Source: Marivita sp046591575 (GTDB lineage: Bacteria; Pseudomonadota; Alphaproteobacteria; Rhodobacterales; Rhodobacteraceae). Taken from it: 64,000 bases of DNA. The stretch's first letter is position 1; the number at the start of each line of letters is the position of its first letter. The stretch is taken from positions 62,001-126,000 of the forward strand of contig NZ_JBIQWA010000008.1 of assembly GCF_046591575.1 (NCBI RefSeq), written 5' to 3'. The translations under genes were made by a program, and so were the position numbers. The notes beneath the pieces are model-generated. The model saw nothing but the letters and a program-made list of their open reading frames with translations. It ran no database searches and was not told the DNA's origin. This document shows positions 32,546 through 41,438 of this stretch, one piece after another.

Positions 32546-33145
32546 ATGACCGATGAGCCTCAAACATCTGACCAAATAGCAGAACTGCTTGTCCACCTTG
32601 GGCGGGCGGCGCGCAGTGAAGACACCGGGTCATTCCTGACGGCGGCACAATGGACTTGTCTACGCTTCTTTGCACGCGCCAATGGCAGCACCCGAACGCC
32701 CTCGGCCTTTGCCAGCTTTCAGGCGACGACGCGTGGAACAGCATCGCAGATCGTCAAATCGCTAGAGCGTCAGGGCCTGGTCAGCAGGTCGCGCTCTGAT
32801 CGGGATCGGCGCAGCGTGTGTTTTGATGTGACCGAGCATGGACAACAAATGCTGATGCAGGACCCCCTGCGCGATGTGATCGCTGTTATCGACAGCCTTG
32901 GTGCCGCAGAAGGCGCGCGTTTGCTGAGGACCCTGTCCCGGCTGACATCAGCCCTGTCTGCGCGACGTGACCTGCCCTGTTTTGGCACTTGCCAAGATTG
33001 CAGCCATTTTGGGTCAACCCAGGATTCGGCCTATTGCGCCTGCATGGCCGCAGATCTGGCCGAGACCGATATCTCAAAGCTCTGTGCAAGCTACGCGCCG
33101 ATGCCTGACTTACATGATAAGGAAACCCGCAATGCCGCATCCTGA
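32546..33145 (+). CDS. MarR-family regulator with a C-terminal Cys cluster
   Basis: 199-aa winged-helix regulator. Residues about 10-140 are MarR-like (LTAAQWTCLRFFARANG, TTRGTASQIVKSLERQGLVSRSRSDRDRRSVCFDVTEHG). The C-terminal tail has six Cys at 145, 149, 152, 164, 166 and 180, arranged C-x3-C-x2-C-x11-C-x-C, which suggests a metal or Fe-S site. The gene overlaps the following mrp gene by 14 bases and heads a three-gene operon with Fe-S assembly homologues, so Fe-S or metal sensing is a reasonable hypothesis. No ribosome site is visible; the transcript may be leaderless. Family certain; sensing role inferred. Confidence 0.85.
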   Translation: MTDEPQTSDQIAELLVHLGRAARSEDTGSFLTAAQWTCLRFFARANGSTRTPSAFASFQATTRGTASQIVKSLERQGLVSRSRSDRDRRSVCFDVTEHGQQMLMQDPLRDVIAVIDSLGAAEGARLLRTLSRLTSALSARRDLPCFGTCQDCSHFGSTQDSAYCACMAADLAETDISKLCASYAPMPDLHDKETRNAAS

Positions 33146-34298
33146 AACTGTCAAAGAACCCCGCATGATCGCTATCAGCAGCGGTAAAGGTGGCGTTGGG
33201 AAATCCACGGTCACAGCCAATATCGCCGTAGCACTGGCCGATGCCGGCCTGTCTGTCGGTGTGGTTGATGCCGATATTTACGGCCCGTCAATCCCGCGCA
33301 TGTTAGGCATCGCGGCTGACAAGCCTGCGATGTCACCGGACAAGAAGGTCATTCCCGCCGTTGCGCATGGTGTGAAAGTCATTTCCATGGCCATGCTGAC
33401 CGATGATGACGCGCCTGCTATTTTGCGCGGGCCAATGGTGACGAAATATTTGCAAATGTTTGTGCGCCAGGTGGAATGGGGCGCGCTGGATGTTCTGCTT
33501 CTGGATTTGCCGCCGGGAACCGGAGATATTCAGCTGACGTTGGCGCAGGCCTTTCCGCTGTCGGGTGCCGTTGTGGTCAGCACACCCCAGGATGTCAGCC
33601 TTAAAATTGCGCGACGCGGGTTGCGCATGATGGAGCAGGTCAATGTGCCGATCCTAGGTGTGATCGAGAACATGAGTGGATTTACCTGTCCATCTTGCGG
33701 AACCGTCACGCATATTTTCCATCAGGGTGGCGGAGAGGCGATCGCGCAGGAGTTGAAGGTAGATTTTCTTGGAAAGGTGCCGTTGGACCCGAATGTCGTT
33801 GATTGCGGCGATGAGGGGCAGCCTCTGGTTCGCGCGGCACCTGACAGCCCGGCCGCGAACGCGTACCGCAGCATCGCCGCGTCCCTTGCTGGGACCGATG
33901 GCAATGCTCTGGGGCTTGCAACGCCCTTTGCCTGGACGCTTGCCGATGACACAGGCAAGCCCGCATCGTCAGGGCACGGGACCGACGGTCCGTCCGATCG
34001 CATCGCGTCGCTGGATCACGATGGCAGTGCCTTGATCCTGCGCTGGATGGACGGCAGCGAACAACGCCTTGCCGATCGCGATCTGCGGCTTGCCTGCCAA
34101 TGTGCCCAATGTCGCGACGAGATGAGCGGGGCGCGCTTGCTTGATGCAGGCAACGTGCCGCTTGACCTGCGCCTGACACGGGTGTGGAGCGTCGGAAATT
34201 ACGCGCTTGGCATGGCGTTCAGCGATGGTCACGACACCGGCATTTATACCTTCAAATCCTTGCGTGGATTGGTCGGCGTGGAGGTTGAAGATGTCTGA
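33132..34298 (+). CDS. Mrp/NBP35-type P-loop ATPase fused to DUF971
   Basis: 388-aa protein. Residues about 12-250 are an Mrp/ApbC Fe-S carrier ATPase with deviant Walker A SSGKGGVGKST, the switch VDADIYGPSIPRML, Walker B VLLLDLPPGTGDIQLTLAQ, and the bridging-cluster CxxC at C186/C189 (CPSCG). Residues about 262-388 match DUF971, the N-terminal domain of gamma-butyrobetaine hydroxylase, with CQCAQC near residue 321. Most Mrp proteins instead carry DUF59 at the N-terminus, which is absent here. The start at 33132 has AAGGAA upstream; the longer frame overlaps marR. Likely scaffold or carrier for Fe-S clusters. It is followed by an Nfu-like gene with an 8-base overlap. Confidence 0.87.
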   Translation: MPHPETVKEPRMIAISSGKGGVGKSTVTANIAVALADAGLSVGVVDADIYGPSIPRMLGIAADKPAMSPDKKVIPAVAHGVKVISMAMLTDDDAPAILRGPMVTKYLQMFVRQVEWGALDVLLLDLPPGTGDIQLTLAQAFPLSGAVVVSTPQDVSLKIARRGLRMMEQVNVPILGVIENMSGFTCPSCGTVTHIFHQGGGEAIAQELKVDFLGKVPLDPNVVDCGDEGQPLVRAAPDSPAANAYRSIAASLAGTDGNALGLATPFAWTLADDTGKPASSGHGTDGPSDRIASLDHDGSALILRWMDGSEQRLADRDLRLACQCAQCRDEMSGARLLDAGNVPLDLRLTRVWSVGNYALGMAFSDGHDTGIYTFKSLRGLVGVEVEDV

Positions 34299-35562
34299 TA
34301 CAACCACCCGCCGTCGTATCCGGGCGCAGGCATCTGTCAGAGATGCAAACGTCATGGGCTTCACCTTGGACACTGACGTCCAGCCGGGGCGCACGGCCCG
34401 GTTCGATGAGGCCGGTGATACGCCTTTGTCGCGCGCGCTTTTTGCCATTCCGTATGTGACGCGTGTTGAAATCAGTGGACCGACGATCTGGGTAAAGAAA
34501 AGCGAAAATGGCGACTGGGCCATACTCAAACCCGGTATCGCAGCTGCCATCCGGGCTGTCCTTGATGAAACTGACACACCCCTTGGGCGCGACGCGGATG
34601 TGCAGGATGCGGGGCCAGACGATGCCTTGCGACATTCAGTCGAGGGCTTGCTGGACCGTCAGGTCAACCCCGCAGTGGCCGCACATGGCGGGCATATATC
34701 GGTGGACCGGGTCAAAGACGGAACGGTGTATCTGCGCATGTCGGGTGGCTGCCAGGGTTGTGCGGCCTCCTCGGCCACGCTGCGCCAAGGCGTTGAGCGG
34801 ATGCTGCGCGCGGCGCTTCCGCAGATAGAAGAAATTGTCGATGTCACGGACCACGCCGCAGGCAGCGACCCCTTTTACGCCCGAGCGGATGATGTCTCGG
34901 GCCGGGCGTCGCCTGTTCTGAACCGACCGATTCCGGAAAGCGTTATCGGATGGGAGGACGGGCAAATCGTGGTCGATCCCGACTACCTTGCGCCACGGTT
35001 GAACCTTACGGTCGACAGGCTGCGCGCGGGTCTGCGCAATGGCGATGTTGTTGCAGAAACCGATACCGTGGAAGGCGCGCATGCTGGCAAAACGCGGATT
35101 GTCCTGCGCAGTGGCACGCGCGCCTGGGCTGCGGAAATCGCAGAGGATGGCACCGCCCGAGAAGTACCCCCGCCCCGTCAAACGGACATTGATGCGAAAC
35201 CGGAAACTGACCTGCCGCATCGTGTCCGAACTTACCTAGAGGACTTGGGGTCCGATCATGCACCCATTACCTACGGCACGTTGGCCCGTGGGTTAGGGCT
35301 TTGGATGCCAGGTTCTGTTGGCAAGGTCACGCGGGCGTTGGAGACAACGATGCGAGAGGATGCTGCGGCAGGCCGCCCGTTTATCGCCGCGCGTGTCGTC
35401 AGTCGCGGGCGGAAAGATTTGCCGGCACAGGGTTTTTTCGACCTTGCGCGCACGCTGTCACGCGGACCTGATCCGAACGAGACAGAGACGGAGTACCACG
35501 CCAGAGAGCTGCGATTGCTGCGCGAAAATGAGGACGCGTCGCCCGTAAAACAGCGGGCTTGA
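34291..35562 (+). CDS. Multidomain Nfu/NifU-like Fe-S protein
   Basis: 423-aa protein. Residues about 15-90 resemble the Nfu N-terminal scaffold domain (GFTLDTDVQPGRTARFDEAG, VTRVEISGPTIWVKK, ILKPGIAAAIRAVL). About 110-190 form the NifU C-terminal domain with the cluster-binding CxxC at C154/C157 in RMSGGCQGCAASSATLRQGVERML. About 210-290 may be a DUF6522-like domain (PDYLAPRLNLTVDRLRAGL). The remaining 130 residues are unassigned and partly charged. GGAGG precedes the start and the gene overlaps mrp by 8 bases. Normal Nfu proteins are under 200 aa, so the C-terminal extension is unusual. Probable Fe-S cluster delivery; client unknown. Confidence 0.82.
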   Translation: MSDTTTRRRIRAQASVRDANVMGFTLDTDVQPGRTARFDEAGDTPLSRALFAIPYVTRVEISGPTIWVKKSENGDWAILKPGIAAAIRAVLDETDTPLGRDADVQDAGPDDALRHSVEGLLDRQVNPAVAAHGGHISVDRVKDGTVYLRMSGGCQGCAASSATLRQGVERMLRAALPQIEEIVDVTDHAAGSDPFYARADDVSGRASPVLNRPIPESVIGWEDGQIVVDPDYLAPRLNLTVDRLRAGLRNGDVVAETDTVEGAHAGKTRIVLRSGTRAWAAEIAEDGTAREVPPPRQTDIDAKPETDLPHRVRTYLEDLGSDHAPITYGTLARGLGLWMPGSVGKVTRALETTMREDAAAGRPFIAARVVSRGRKDLPAQGFFDLARTLSRGPDPNETETEYHARELRLLRENEDASPVKQRA

Positions 35563-35617
35563 CCGAAGTATGGGTCAGTCTGCCGATCTGGACTGCAATA
35601 AAACCTTCTGGGTGCCG

Positions 35618-36379
35618 TTATGACGATGGGTCTGATGGGCTGATTGTTGTGTCGGCACCTTCGGAGAAAGCCTGATCCTCTTTCTCCAAACTGCCGCGTT
35701 GAGAGAGCCAGCTTGCGATCACGCCACACATGAGTGCCCATGCGGCCCCCAAGATCCAACCTGCCAACACATCAGTCGGCCAATGGACACCCAAATAGAC
35801 CCGGCTCACGCCGACGGCGATGACCAGAAAGGCTGCCAGTGACATGACATAGGCTTTCACCGACCTGCGTTCAAAGGTCCGGGCAAGCAAGACGCCAAGC
35901 GTCAGATAAACGATGGCCGCCATCAGTGAATGCCCACTTGGAAAGCTTGCGGTGTAAACAGCCGCTTCGTGGGGAACCAAATCGGGCCTTTGCCGATCAA
36001 AACCGAGTTTGAGCACTTGGCTGAGCGTGATGCCGCTGGTCACCGCGACCAGCAAGAATCCAGTCAGTTTCCGCTTGCCATGCAGCCACAAAAGCCCGGC
36101 GGATGCCAGAATGAGGAAGGTTAAAACCCCCACACCACCAAGAGCGGTGACATCCCGCGCAAGCTCTTCAACCCAGATCGGTCCGAGCGGATCGCTCAGA
36201 TCAGAGGCGGTGCGGAACGCGAGGATAACCAAGGTATCAAAGCTGCGCGTTTCATTGTCGAGCACCGCATCTGCCAATTGAAAAAACATCCAGATCAAAC
36301 TGGCCAAAACCAGCAAAGCGATCAGGATACGATTATATTTCAAGCCAGTTTGTGCCATGATCCCCGTTCCGATCATCAT
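35618..36379 (-). CDS. PAP2-family membrane phosphatase
   Basis: 253-aa protein with about six predicted membrane helices and the three PAP2 phosphatase motifs: K-x6-RP in KLGFDRQRP, PSGHS in ASFPSGHSLMA, and SR-x5-H-x3-D in SRVYLGVHWPTD. It probably removes phosphate from lipid phosphates such as undecaprenyl pyrophosphate or phosphatidic acid at the outer face of the inner membrane. It is convergent with the Nfu-like gene and divergent from the peptidase gene. The start could be 36379, the next ATG, or MAQTGLKYN at codon 8. Confidence 0.88.
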   Translation of the reverse strand: MMIGTGIMAQTGLKYNRILIALLVLASLIWMFFQLADAVLDNETRSFDTLVILAFRTASDLSDPLGPIWVEELARDVTALGGVGVLTFLILASAGLLWLHGKRKLTGFLLVAVTSGITLSQVLKLGFDRQRPDLVPHEAAVYTASFPSGHSLMAAIVYLTLGVLLARTFERRSVKAYVMSLAAFLVIAVGVSRVYLGVHWPTDVLAGWILGAAWALMCGVIASWLSQRGSLEKEDQAFSEGADTTISPSDPSS

Positions 36380-36640
36380 AGGTCGATCCTCAAGATATGA
36401 TGTAATCTTTATATGACCTTTGACACTTTTTTTAGCCTAATCGGACATGACAATGTGAACGCAAACACATTGCCTTACGCACCCGTTTAACCGGAATTGA
36501 ATGCCCCCCTTGGCCCTCATGGGGGGCTTGCATTGTGCTGATCACCGAGGGCGCTACGTACGGTGCATGGCAAAGAGGCTCTGAGCAGTATGAACGCTTT
36601 TGATCAAATCTGCGAAAACCACACAAAAGGAAGGCTTGAG

Positions 36641-38569
36641 ATGCCGATACATCGCCCTCTTCTGGGACTTGTCCTGATTGCTGCAACGGTTATCACGCTC
36701 ACCAGCATGACGCGTGCGCAGGCGTCTGACCGCGTCATCTCCTTGAGCTTTGATCCAGATGGCGCTCGTGTGTTGATCACCCTGCCCGGTGCTTCGGCGA
36801 ATGATCTGGCAGATGCGCAATTGCCGGATTGGTTGACGGTCGCCGCGCCGCAGAGCGGCGTTTTGGATGGGGCCAATGCGATTGTCCTGCAGGGCGTTTT
36901 GCCCGGGATAGACGACGCAAATCAAAACTACGGTGCGAGCAGCACAGGAGCTTACATGATCCGCGCGTTGGCAGGGTTGCCCGCCTTGGAAAACGCAGCA
37001 TCGGATCGGATAACGATCCAGACACCGGGACACTACCGTGGTGTGGTGACGGGCACCCTGATTGCCGAAAGCATCGCACCCGATATGTATTCAGCGACTT
37101 TTGAGCTTGATGATACATGGTCGGACGCGGACGTGTTTTTTGGTCCTTACGACATTCAGGAACGCATCATTGAACAGCCCGCTGGGGATGTGCGGGTGCG
37201 CACCTATTTCAGACCCGAGGATCAGGGGTTTGCCCAGGACTACCTGAACGCGGCCGAGGGCTATATCACCCGCTATTCGCAGAATATTGGGCCGTATCCG
37301 AATTCCGGCTTTGCGATTGTGTCAGCGCCGATTCCTGTTGGGTATGCGTTTGACGGGCTGACCTATATCAGCAAGGACATCCTCGGCCATCCGTATATGC
37401 TGGGTCGCTCGCTCGCCCATGAAATTTTGCACAATTGGTGGGGGTCCGGCGTTCGAATGGACTACAACAGTGGCAACTGGGCCGAAGGTCTGACCACATA
37501 TCAGGCAGATTATGCGTTGGCCGCTGATCGCAGCGCAAAGGGCGCAAAAGCCATGCGGCGTGACTGGTTGGCGTCCTTGACGGCCTTGCCCGCGGGCCGG
37601 GATTATACGCTTCGAGACTTCAGATCCTCCGGCCATAACGGCGATCAATCCGTTGGCTATGGCAAAAGCGCCATGGTCTTTCACCGGTTGAACGAAAATC
37701 TCGGTAGTGACGTCTTTGATGCCGCTTTGCGAAATTTTTGGCGGAGTCACGAGGGAAATGTGGCGGGATGGCAGGATCTGCAATCTGCTTTTGAGACAGA
37801 GTCAGGCCAATCGCTGGATGCATTTTTCAGTCAGTTTTTAGACCGTCGCGGATTGCCCCAGGTCACTTTGCAGAACGCCACCGTCATAGACACGGAGGAT
37901 GGGTTCGCGGTCACGTTGCGTTTGCGACAAGACAGCAAACCTTACGCGCTCTCACTTCCAATCGTGCTGGAAACCGTGTCAGGCCGCGCGCAGCGTACCG
38001 TTCTGTTCGACAAGGCAATGGCAGAGTTCAGATTTACCGTGAATGACCAGCCCACCCGCCTGTCTGTAGACCCGGATTTTCATGTCCTGCGGCAGCTGTC
38101 CGAGGGCGAGTTGCCGTCAACCCTTCAGGATGTCCTGCGCGCCGATGAGGTGGCGCTGGTTGCCTCGGATGGCGCGGCCGGGGTGTCTCAACAGTTGGTC
38201 ACGCAAGTCTTTCGCGATCCCGAACGCATCAACATCACCGACACATTGAAGACCGTGTCTGACACATCCGTGATCATCGTGGTTGGAACAGCAGAGCAGA
38301 TACAGGCCCGACGCAAAGCGCATTTTGACACCAACATCCCAGACATGGCCACATCGGGCCACAGCCGCGTCTGGGTTGAGGCGGATCGTACCTCTCGACT
38401 GTGGCTCTTTATATCTGCGCATGATGTCCAGTCGCTGCCCGAAACGCTTTCCGCGCTGCGGTATTATGGGACACAAAGCTATCTTGTCTTTGACCGCACC
38501 GCACGGCCCAAAACGGGCCGTTGGCCGGTCAAAGACAGTCCCTTGGTGGTAAACTTCGAACAGGACTGA
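36641..38569 (+). CDS. Exported M1-like (gluzincin) metallopeptidase
   Basis: 642-aa protein with an N-terminal signal peptide (hydrophobic core LLGLVLIAATVITLTSM, cleavage near AQA). The zinc site is HEILH at residues 260-264 followed by the third ligand Glu at 282 in NWAEGL, one residue closer than in classical M1 enzymes. This NWWG...GNWAEGL pattern is typical of M1-like or peptidase-MA proteins. The last 120 residues may be a separate beta-rich domain. AAGGAAGG six bases before the ATG sets the start. Probably periplasmic. Substrate unknown; no functional tie to its neighbours is apparent. Confidence 0.8.
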   Translation: MPIHRPLLGLVLIAATVITLTSMTRAQASDRVISLSFDPDGARVLITLPGASANDLADAQLPDWLTVAAPQSGVLDGANAIVLQGVLPGIDDANQNYGASSTGAYMIRALAGLPALENAASDRITIQTPGHYRGVVTGTLIAESIAPDMYSATFELDDTWSDADVFFGPYDIQERIIEQPAGDVRVRTYFRPEDQGFAQDYLNAAEGYITRYSQNIGPYPNSGFAIVSAPIPVGYAFDGLTYISKDILGHPYMLGRSLAHEILHNWWGSGVRMDYNSGNWAEGLTTYQADYALAADRSAKGAKAMRRDWLASLTALPAGRDYTLRDFRSSGHNGDQSVGYGKSAMVFHRLNENLGSDVFDAALRNFWRSHEGNVAGWQDLQSAFETESGQSLDAFFSQFLDRRGLPQVTLQNATVIDTEDGFAVTLRLRQDSKPYALSLPIVLETVSGRAQRTVLFDKAMAEFRFTVNDQPTRLSVDPDFHVLRQLSEGELPSTLQDVLRADEVALVASDGAAGVSQQLVTQVFRDPERINITDTLKTVSDTSVIIVVGTAEQIQARRKAHFDTNIPDMATSGHSRVWVEADRTSRLWLFISAHDVQSLPETLSALRYYGTQSYLVFDRTARPKTGRWPVKDSPLVVNFEQD

Positions 38570-38601
38570 TCATGGCACCGTTTTGTGATAATTCCCGCTG
38601 A

Positions 38602-39864
38602 TCAAAGCAATGCAAGAGACAGCCAGGGTACAAAACTGACCAGCCCCAACATCACCAGCATCAAGGCAATAAACGGCAACACCGAAACGGTGACCAGGCT
38701 GAATTTTTCCTTGAAGGCGGTTGATGCAACCAAAAGGTTCAACCCCATCGGCGGAGTCAAAAGCCCGATTTCCAAATTCAACACCATGATGATCCCAAGG
38801 TGTACCGGATCAATGCCAAACGTAGCCGCGACAGGCATCAGAAGTGGCCCGAAAATCAGCAGCGCCGAGATCGTATCCATGAACATGCCAACGACAAGCA
38901 ACAGCAGGTTCATCATGAGAATAAACAGGATTACATTGCTTATATTGGCCTGAAGCCATGCGCCCAATGCGTTCGGTACGCCTTCGGTTGCAAGGAAGAC
39001 GTTTACGCTCATGGCGATGGCGATAATCGGGATGATCGAGCCGAGCAATGCCACGGTATCTTGCACAATCACATAAAGATCCCGCGCGCCTACCTCGCGG
39101 TGGATGAACATTTCGACCAATAGTGCATAGACCAAAGCGACAGCGGCGGATTCTGTTGGTGTGAAAAAACCGGAATAGATGCCGCCCAACAGCAAAATCG
39201 GCATGAACAATGCCGGCCCGCCCCGCAAAACGGCCTTACGCAGGGATTTTCGGGTCTGGGCCGTTGGTTTTGGCACGTCGCGGTTCACATATAGCGAATA
39301 CGTGACCATGATCGCGGTCAGCAGCAACCCTGGTATCAAACCGGCCAGAAACAGATCGACAATCGAGGTTTCCGTGGCAATGCCATAAATGATCAACGGA
39401 ATGGACGGCGGAATGATGATCCCAAGCGTCCCGCCAGAGGTTAACGCACCCAGCGCGAATTTCTTTGGATAATTTTCCTTAAGCAATGCTGGATAGAGAA
39501 CAGCGCCCACCGCCAGCAATGTAACCGGAGACGATCCCGAGATTGCGGAAAAGACGGCACAGCTTAGGATGGCTGCGGCACCCAAACCACCACGCAGGCT
39601 CTGTGTGAATGCAATCGCGACATCGATCAAGCGACTTGCAATTGATCCGCGCGTCATCACTGCTCCGACCAGGATGAACATCGGTATCGACAGAAGGGCT
39701 TCTTTATCGATGGCGATCCACGCATCTTCGACCATGTAAAGCAGATCACCGTCGCCCCATGTCAGATGAAGATAGGCGACCGTGACCGCAAGGATGATCA
39801 CAATGTTCTGACGCAGCGCCAGCAACGCAACCACGATCAGCAAGAGAAGAATTGAGGCAGTCAT
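38602..39864 (-). CDS. dctM: TRAP transporter large permease DctM
   Basis: 420-aa membrane protein with 11-12 predicted helices and TRAP large-subunit signatures such as ISGSSPVTLLAVGAVLYPALL, TSGGTLGIIIPPSIPLIIYG and FTPTESAAVALVYAL, with PMGLNLLVAS near the end. It forms the sodium-coupled channel of a tripartite ATP-independent periplasmic transporter with DctQ and DctP. Its start overlaps the dctQ stop by one base. Substrate not readable from this subunit. Confidence 0.92.
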   Translation of the reverse strand: MTASILLLLIVVALLALRQNIVIILAVTVAYLHLTWGDGDLLYMVEDAWIAIDKEALLSIPMFILVGAVMTRGSIASRLIDVAIAFTQSLRGGLGAAAILSCAVFSAISGSSPVTLLAVGAVLYPALLKENYPKKFALGALTSGGTLGIIIPPSIPLIIYGIATETSIVDLFLAGLIPGLLLTAIMVTYSLYVNRDVPKPTAQTRKSLRKAVLRGGPALFMPILLLGGIYSGFFTPTESAAVALVYALLVEMFIHREVGARDLYVIVQDTVALLGSIIPIIAIAMSVNVFLATEGVPNALGAWLQANISNVILFILMMNLLLLVVGMFMDTISALLIFGPLLMPVAATFGIDPVHLGIIMVLNLEIGLLTPPMGLNLLVASTAFKEKFSLVTVSVLPFIALMLVMLGLVSFVPWLSLALL

Positions 39865-40352
39865 CAGATGCGGTCCTCGTGCTTGGGTTGCAAATCGGGA
39901 TCGACCGCAAAAAAGAGGTAGCGCAGGCCAGCAGAGGCAAAGCCGTATGGCAGGGCAAGTTGTGCTATCCAGATCTCAAGCTTGAGAGGCGGTGTTGTGA
40001 ACCCCATCGCCTTGTTTTCCAACACAAGCATCGCGCCGAAATAGGCACCGGCAAACATGACGGCGGCACCGACAATATGGCCCAGCCGTAGGATCACCGG
40101 ATCAAATCGGGACGGAAACACCCCATCCAGAACGGATGGGCGTATATGCCGGTTCAGCGCGACAGCAACAGCTATGCCAATCAGGGCAGACCCATTGGCC
40201 AACAGGACTGCCATGCGTTGACCCCCCCATATCGGGGAGGCGAACAATTCTCGCGATATGACGTCGGCAAACAAGATTGCAGCCGCGATCGCATAGAACG
40301 CCCCTGCAACCAGCGTTTCGACCGTCAACAAGGCCGACAGGAACCGCTTCAT
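39864..40352 (-). CDS. dctQ: TRAP transporter small permease DctQ
   Basis: 162-aa protein with four predicted helices and typical DctQ features (FADVISRELFASPIWGGQRMAVLL, PLKLEIWIAQLALPYGFASAGLRYLFF). The start MKRFLSALLT is chosen over upstream Met codons because those fall inside dctP. It is 7 bases after dctP and overlaps dctM by one base. Confidence 0.88.
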   Translation of the reverse strand: MKRFLSALLTVETLVAGAFYAIAAAILFADVISRELFASPIWGGQRMAVLLANGSALIGIAVAVALNRHIRPSVLDGVFPSRFDPVILRLGHIVGAAVMFAGAYFGAMLVLENKAMGFTTPPLKLEIWIAQLALPYGFASAGLRYLFFAVDPDLQPKHEDRI

Positions 40353-40359
40353 GACGGGA

Positions 40360-41358
40360 TCAGCTGGTTGTGCAGGCGTCGCGGGCGGCCAGAACCGCAT
40401 CATAGACCCGCTGCGACTCGCCACCGGTCGCCGCAATCAAGTCTTGGGTCTTTTCCTCGGTCCACAACGCGGCCCATTCCGCACGCTGTGCGTCGTCAAG
40501 ATCGGTGACTGTGCCACCCGATTCAACGTGCTTGGCGCTGAAGAAATCGATTGCGCTTCGGACTGCTGTGCGCAAGGCCTGTGCCGGTTCCATCGCTTCA
40601 TTGAACTGCGCCTGCTCTTCTTCGGACATCGCGTCCCAGACCCGTTTCGACATGAGCATCACGGATGGCTGATAGATGTGGCGCGTGTTGGTCAGATGCG
40701 GAGATATCTCTCCGATACCACCAGCGACATAGGAAATCGTCGGAAGCTCTCCGCCTTCGATCAGGCCGGTCTGAACACCGGTCGCGACATCAGAAAAAGG
40801 CAACGGCACGCCAGAGACCCCCGCGGCACGCCAATACATATCATGGTTATCCGATGGCCCGACCCGCATTTTGAGCCCCTCGACATCGGCCGGTCCATTG
40901 ACGGGTTCGTTGGTAAACAGGTTCTGCCAGCCAAGTTCCTGCCACTGGACAAGACGCAGCCCGCGTTCCTGGAACAACGTATCAAAGGTGTCGACAAGGT
41001 GATCGTCAAGCGCACAATCCGCCTGTTCAAAGCTGTCCCAGAAAAATGGCGTCACCAACATGGAGATTTCGGGAACAACCGTGGCCACTGCCGTGACTGA
41101 AAAGATGCCCGCATCCAGACGCCCCCGGGCCGTCTGTTTGATCGTGTCGGTTTCCGCACCCAATTGGCCTGCTGGAAAAACCTCCAGCGTCGTGGCGCCG
41201 CCAGAGATTTCTGCAAGATTGGCCGCGGTCTTTTCAAGATGGACCACCCATGGGGTTCCGTTTGGGGCGGCAGTGGACACCTTCAAGGTGTCTGCCTGCG
41301 CTACGCCTGTGGCAATCAAGGACACAATCGCGGCTGCAAAGAATGGTGTTTTTGTCAT
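40360..41358 (-). CDS. dctP: TRAP transporter substrate-binding protein DctP
   Basis: 332-aa periplasmic solute receptor with a signal peptide (MTKTPFFAAAIVSLIATGVAQA, cleavage after AQA). The family core is KVSTAAPNGTPWVVHLEKTA, VFPAGQLG, NEPVNGPADVEGLKMRVG (with the carboxylate-binding Arg) and EGGELPTISYVAGG. GGAGGAAA precedes the start at 41358; an upstream ATG at 41373 is less likely. It is divergent from a TetR gene with a perfect palindrome between, so probably repressed by it. The neighbouring amidase suggests a carboxylate or amide substrate; this is inference. Confidence 0.9.
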   Translation of the reverse strand: MTKTPFFAAAIVSLIATGVAQADTLKVSTAAPNGTPWVVHLEKTAANLAEISGGATTLEVFPAGQLGAETDTIKQTARGRLDAGIFSVTAVATVVPEISMLVTPFFWDSFEQADCALDDHLVDTFDTLFQERGLRLVQWQELGWQNLFTNEPVNGPADVEGLKMRVGPSDNHDMYWRAAGVSGVPLPFSDVATGVQTGLIEGGELPTISYVAGGIGEISPHLTNTRHIYQPSVMLMSKRVWDAMSEEEQAQFNEAMEPAQALRTAVRSAIDFFSAKHVESGGTVTDLDDAQRAEWAALWTEEKTQDLIAATGGESQRVYDAVLAARDACTTS

Positions 41359-41411
41359 AGTAGTTTCCTCCAATCGTCACCCTCCTCCAGGGCTTTGGTG
41401 GATCAATACTT

Positions 41412-41429
41412 GAATTAGAATTCTAATTC
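41412..41429. promoter_or_regulatory. Palindromic operator between dctP and tetR
   Basis: Perfect 18-bp palindrome GAATTAGAATTCTAATTC, 54 bases upstream of dctP and 10 bases before the tetR start. Size and placement fit a TetR-family operator controlling both divergent units. Confidence 0.65.
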
Positions 41430-41438
41430 TAGTAATTT

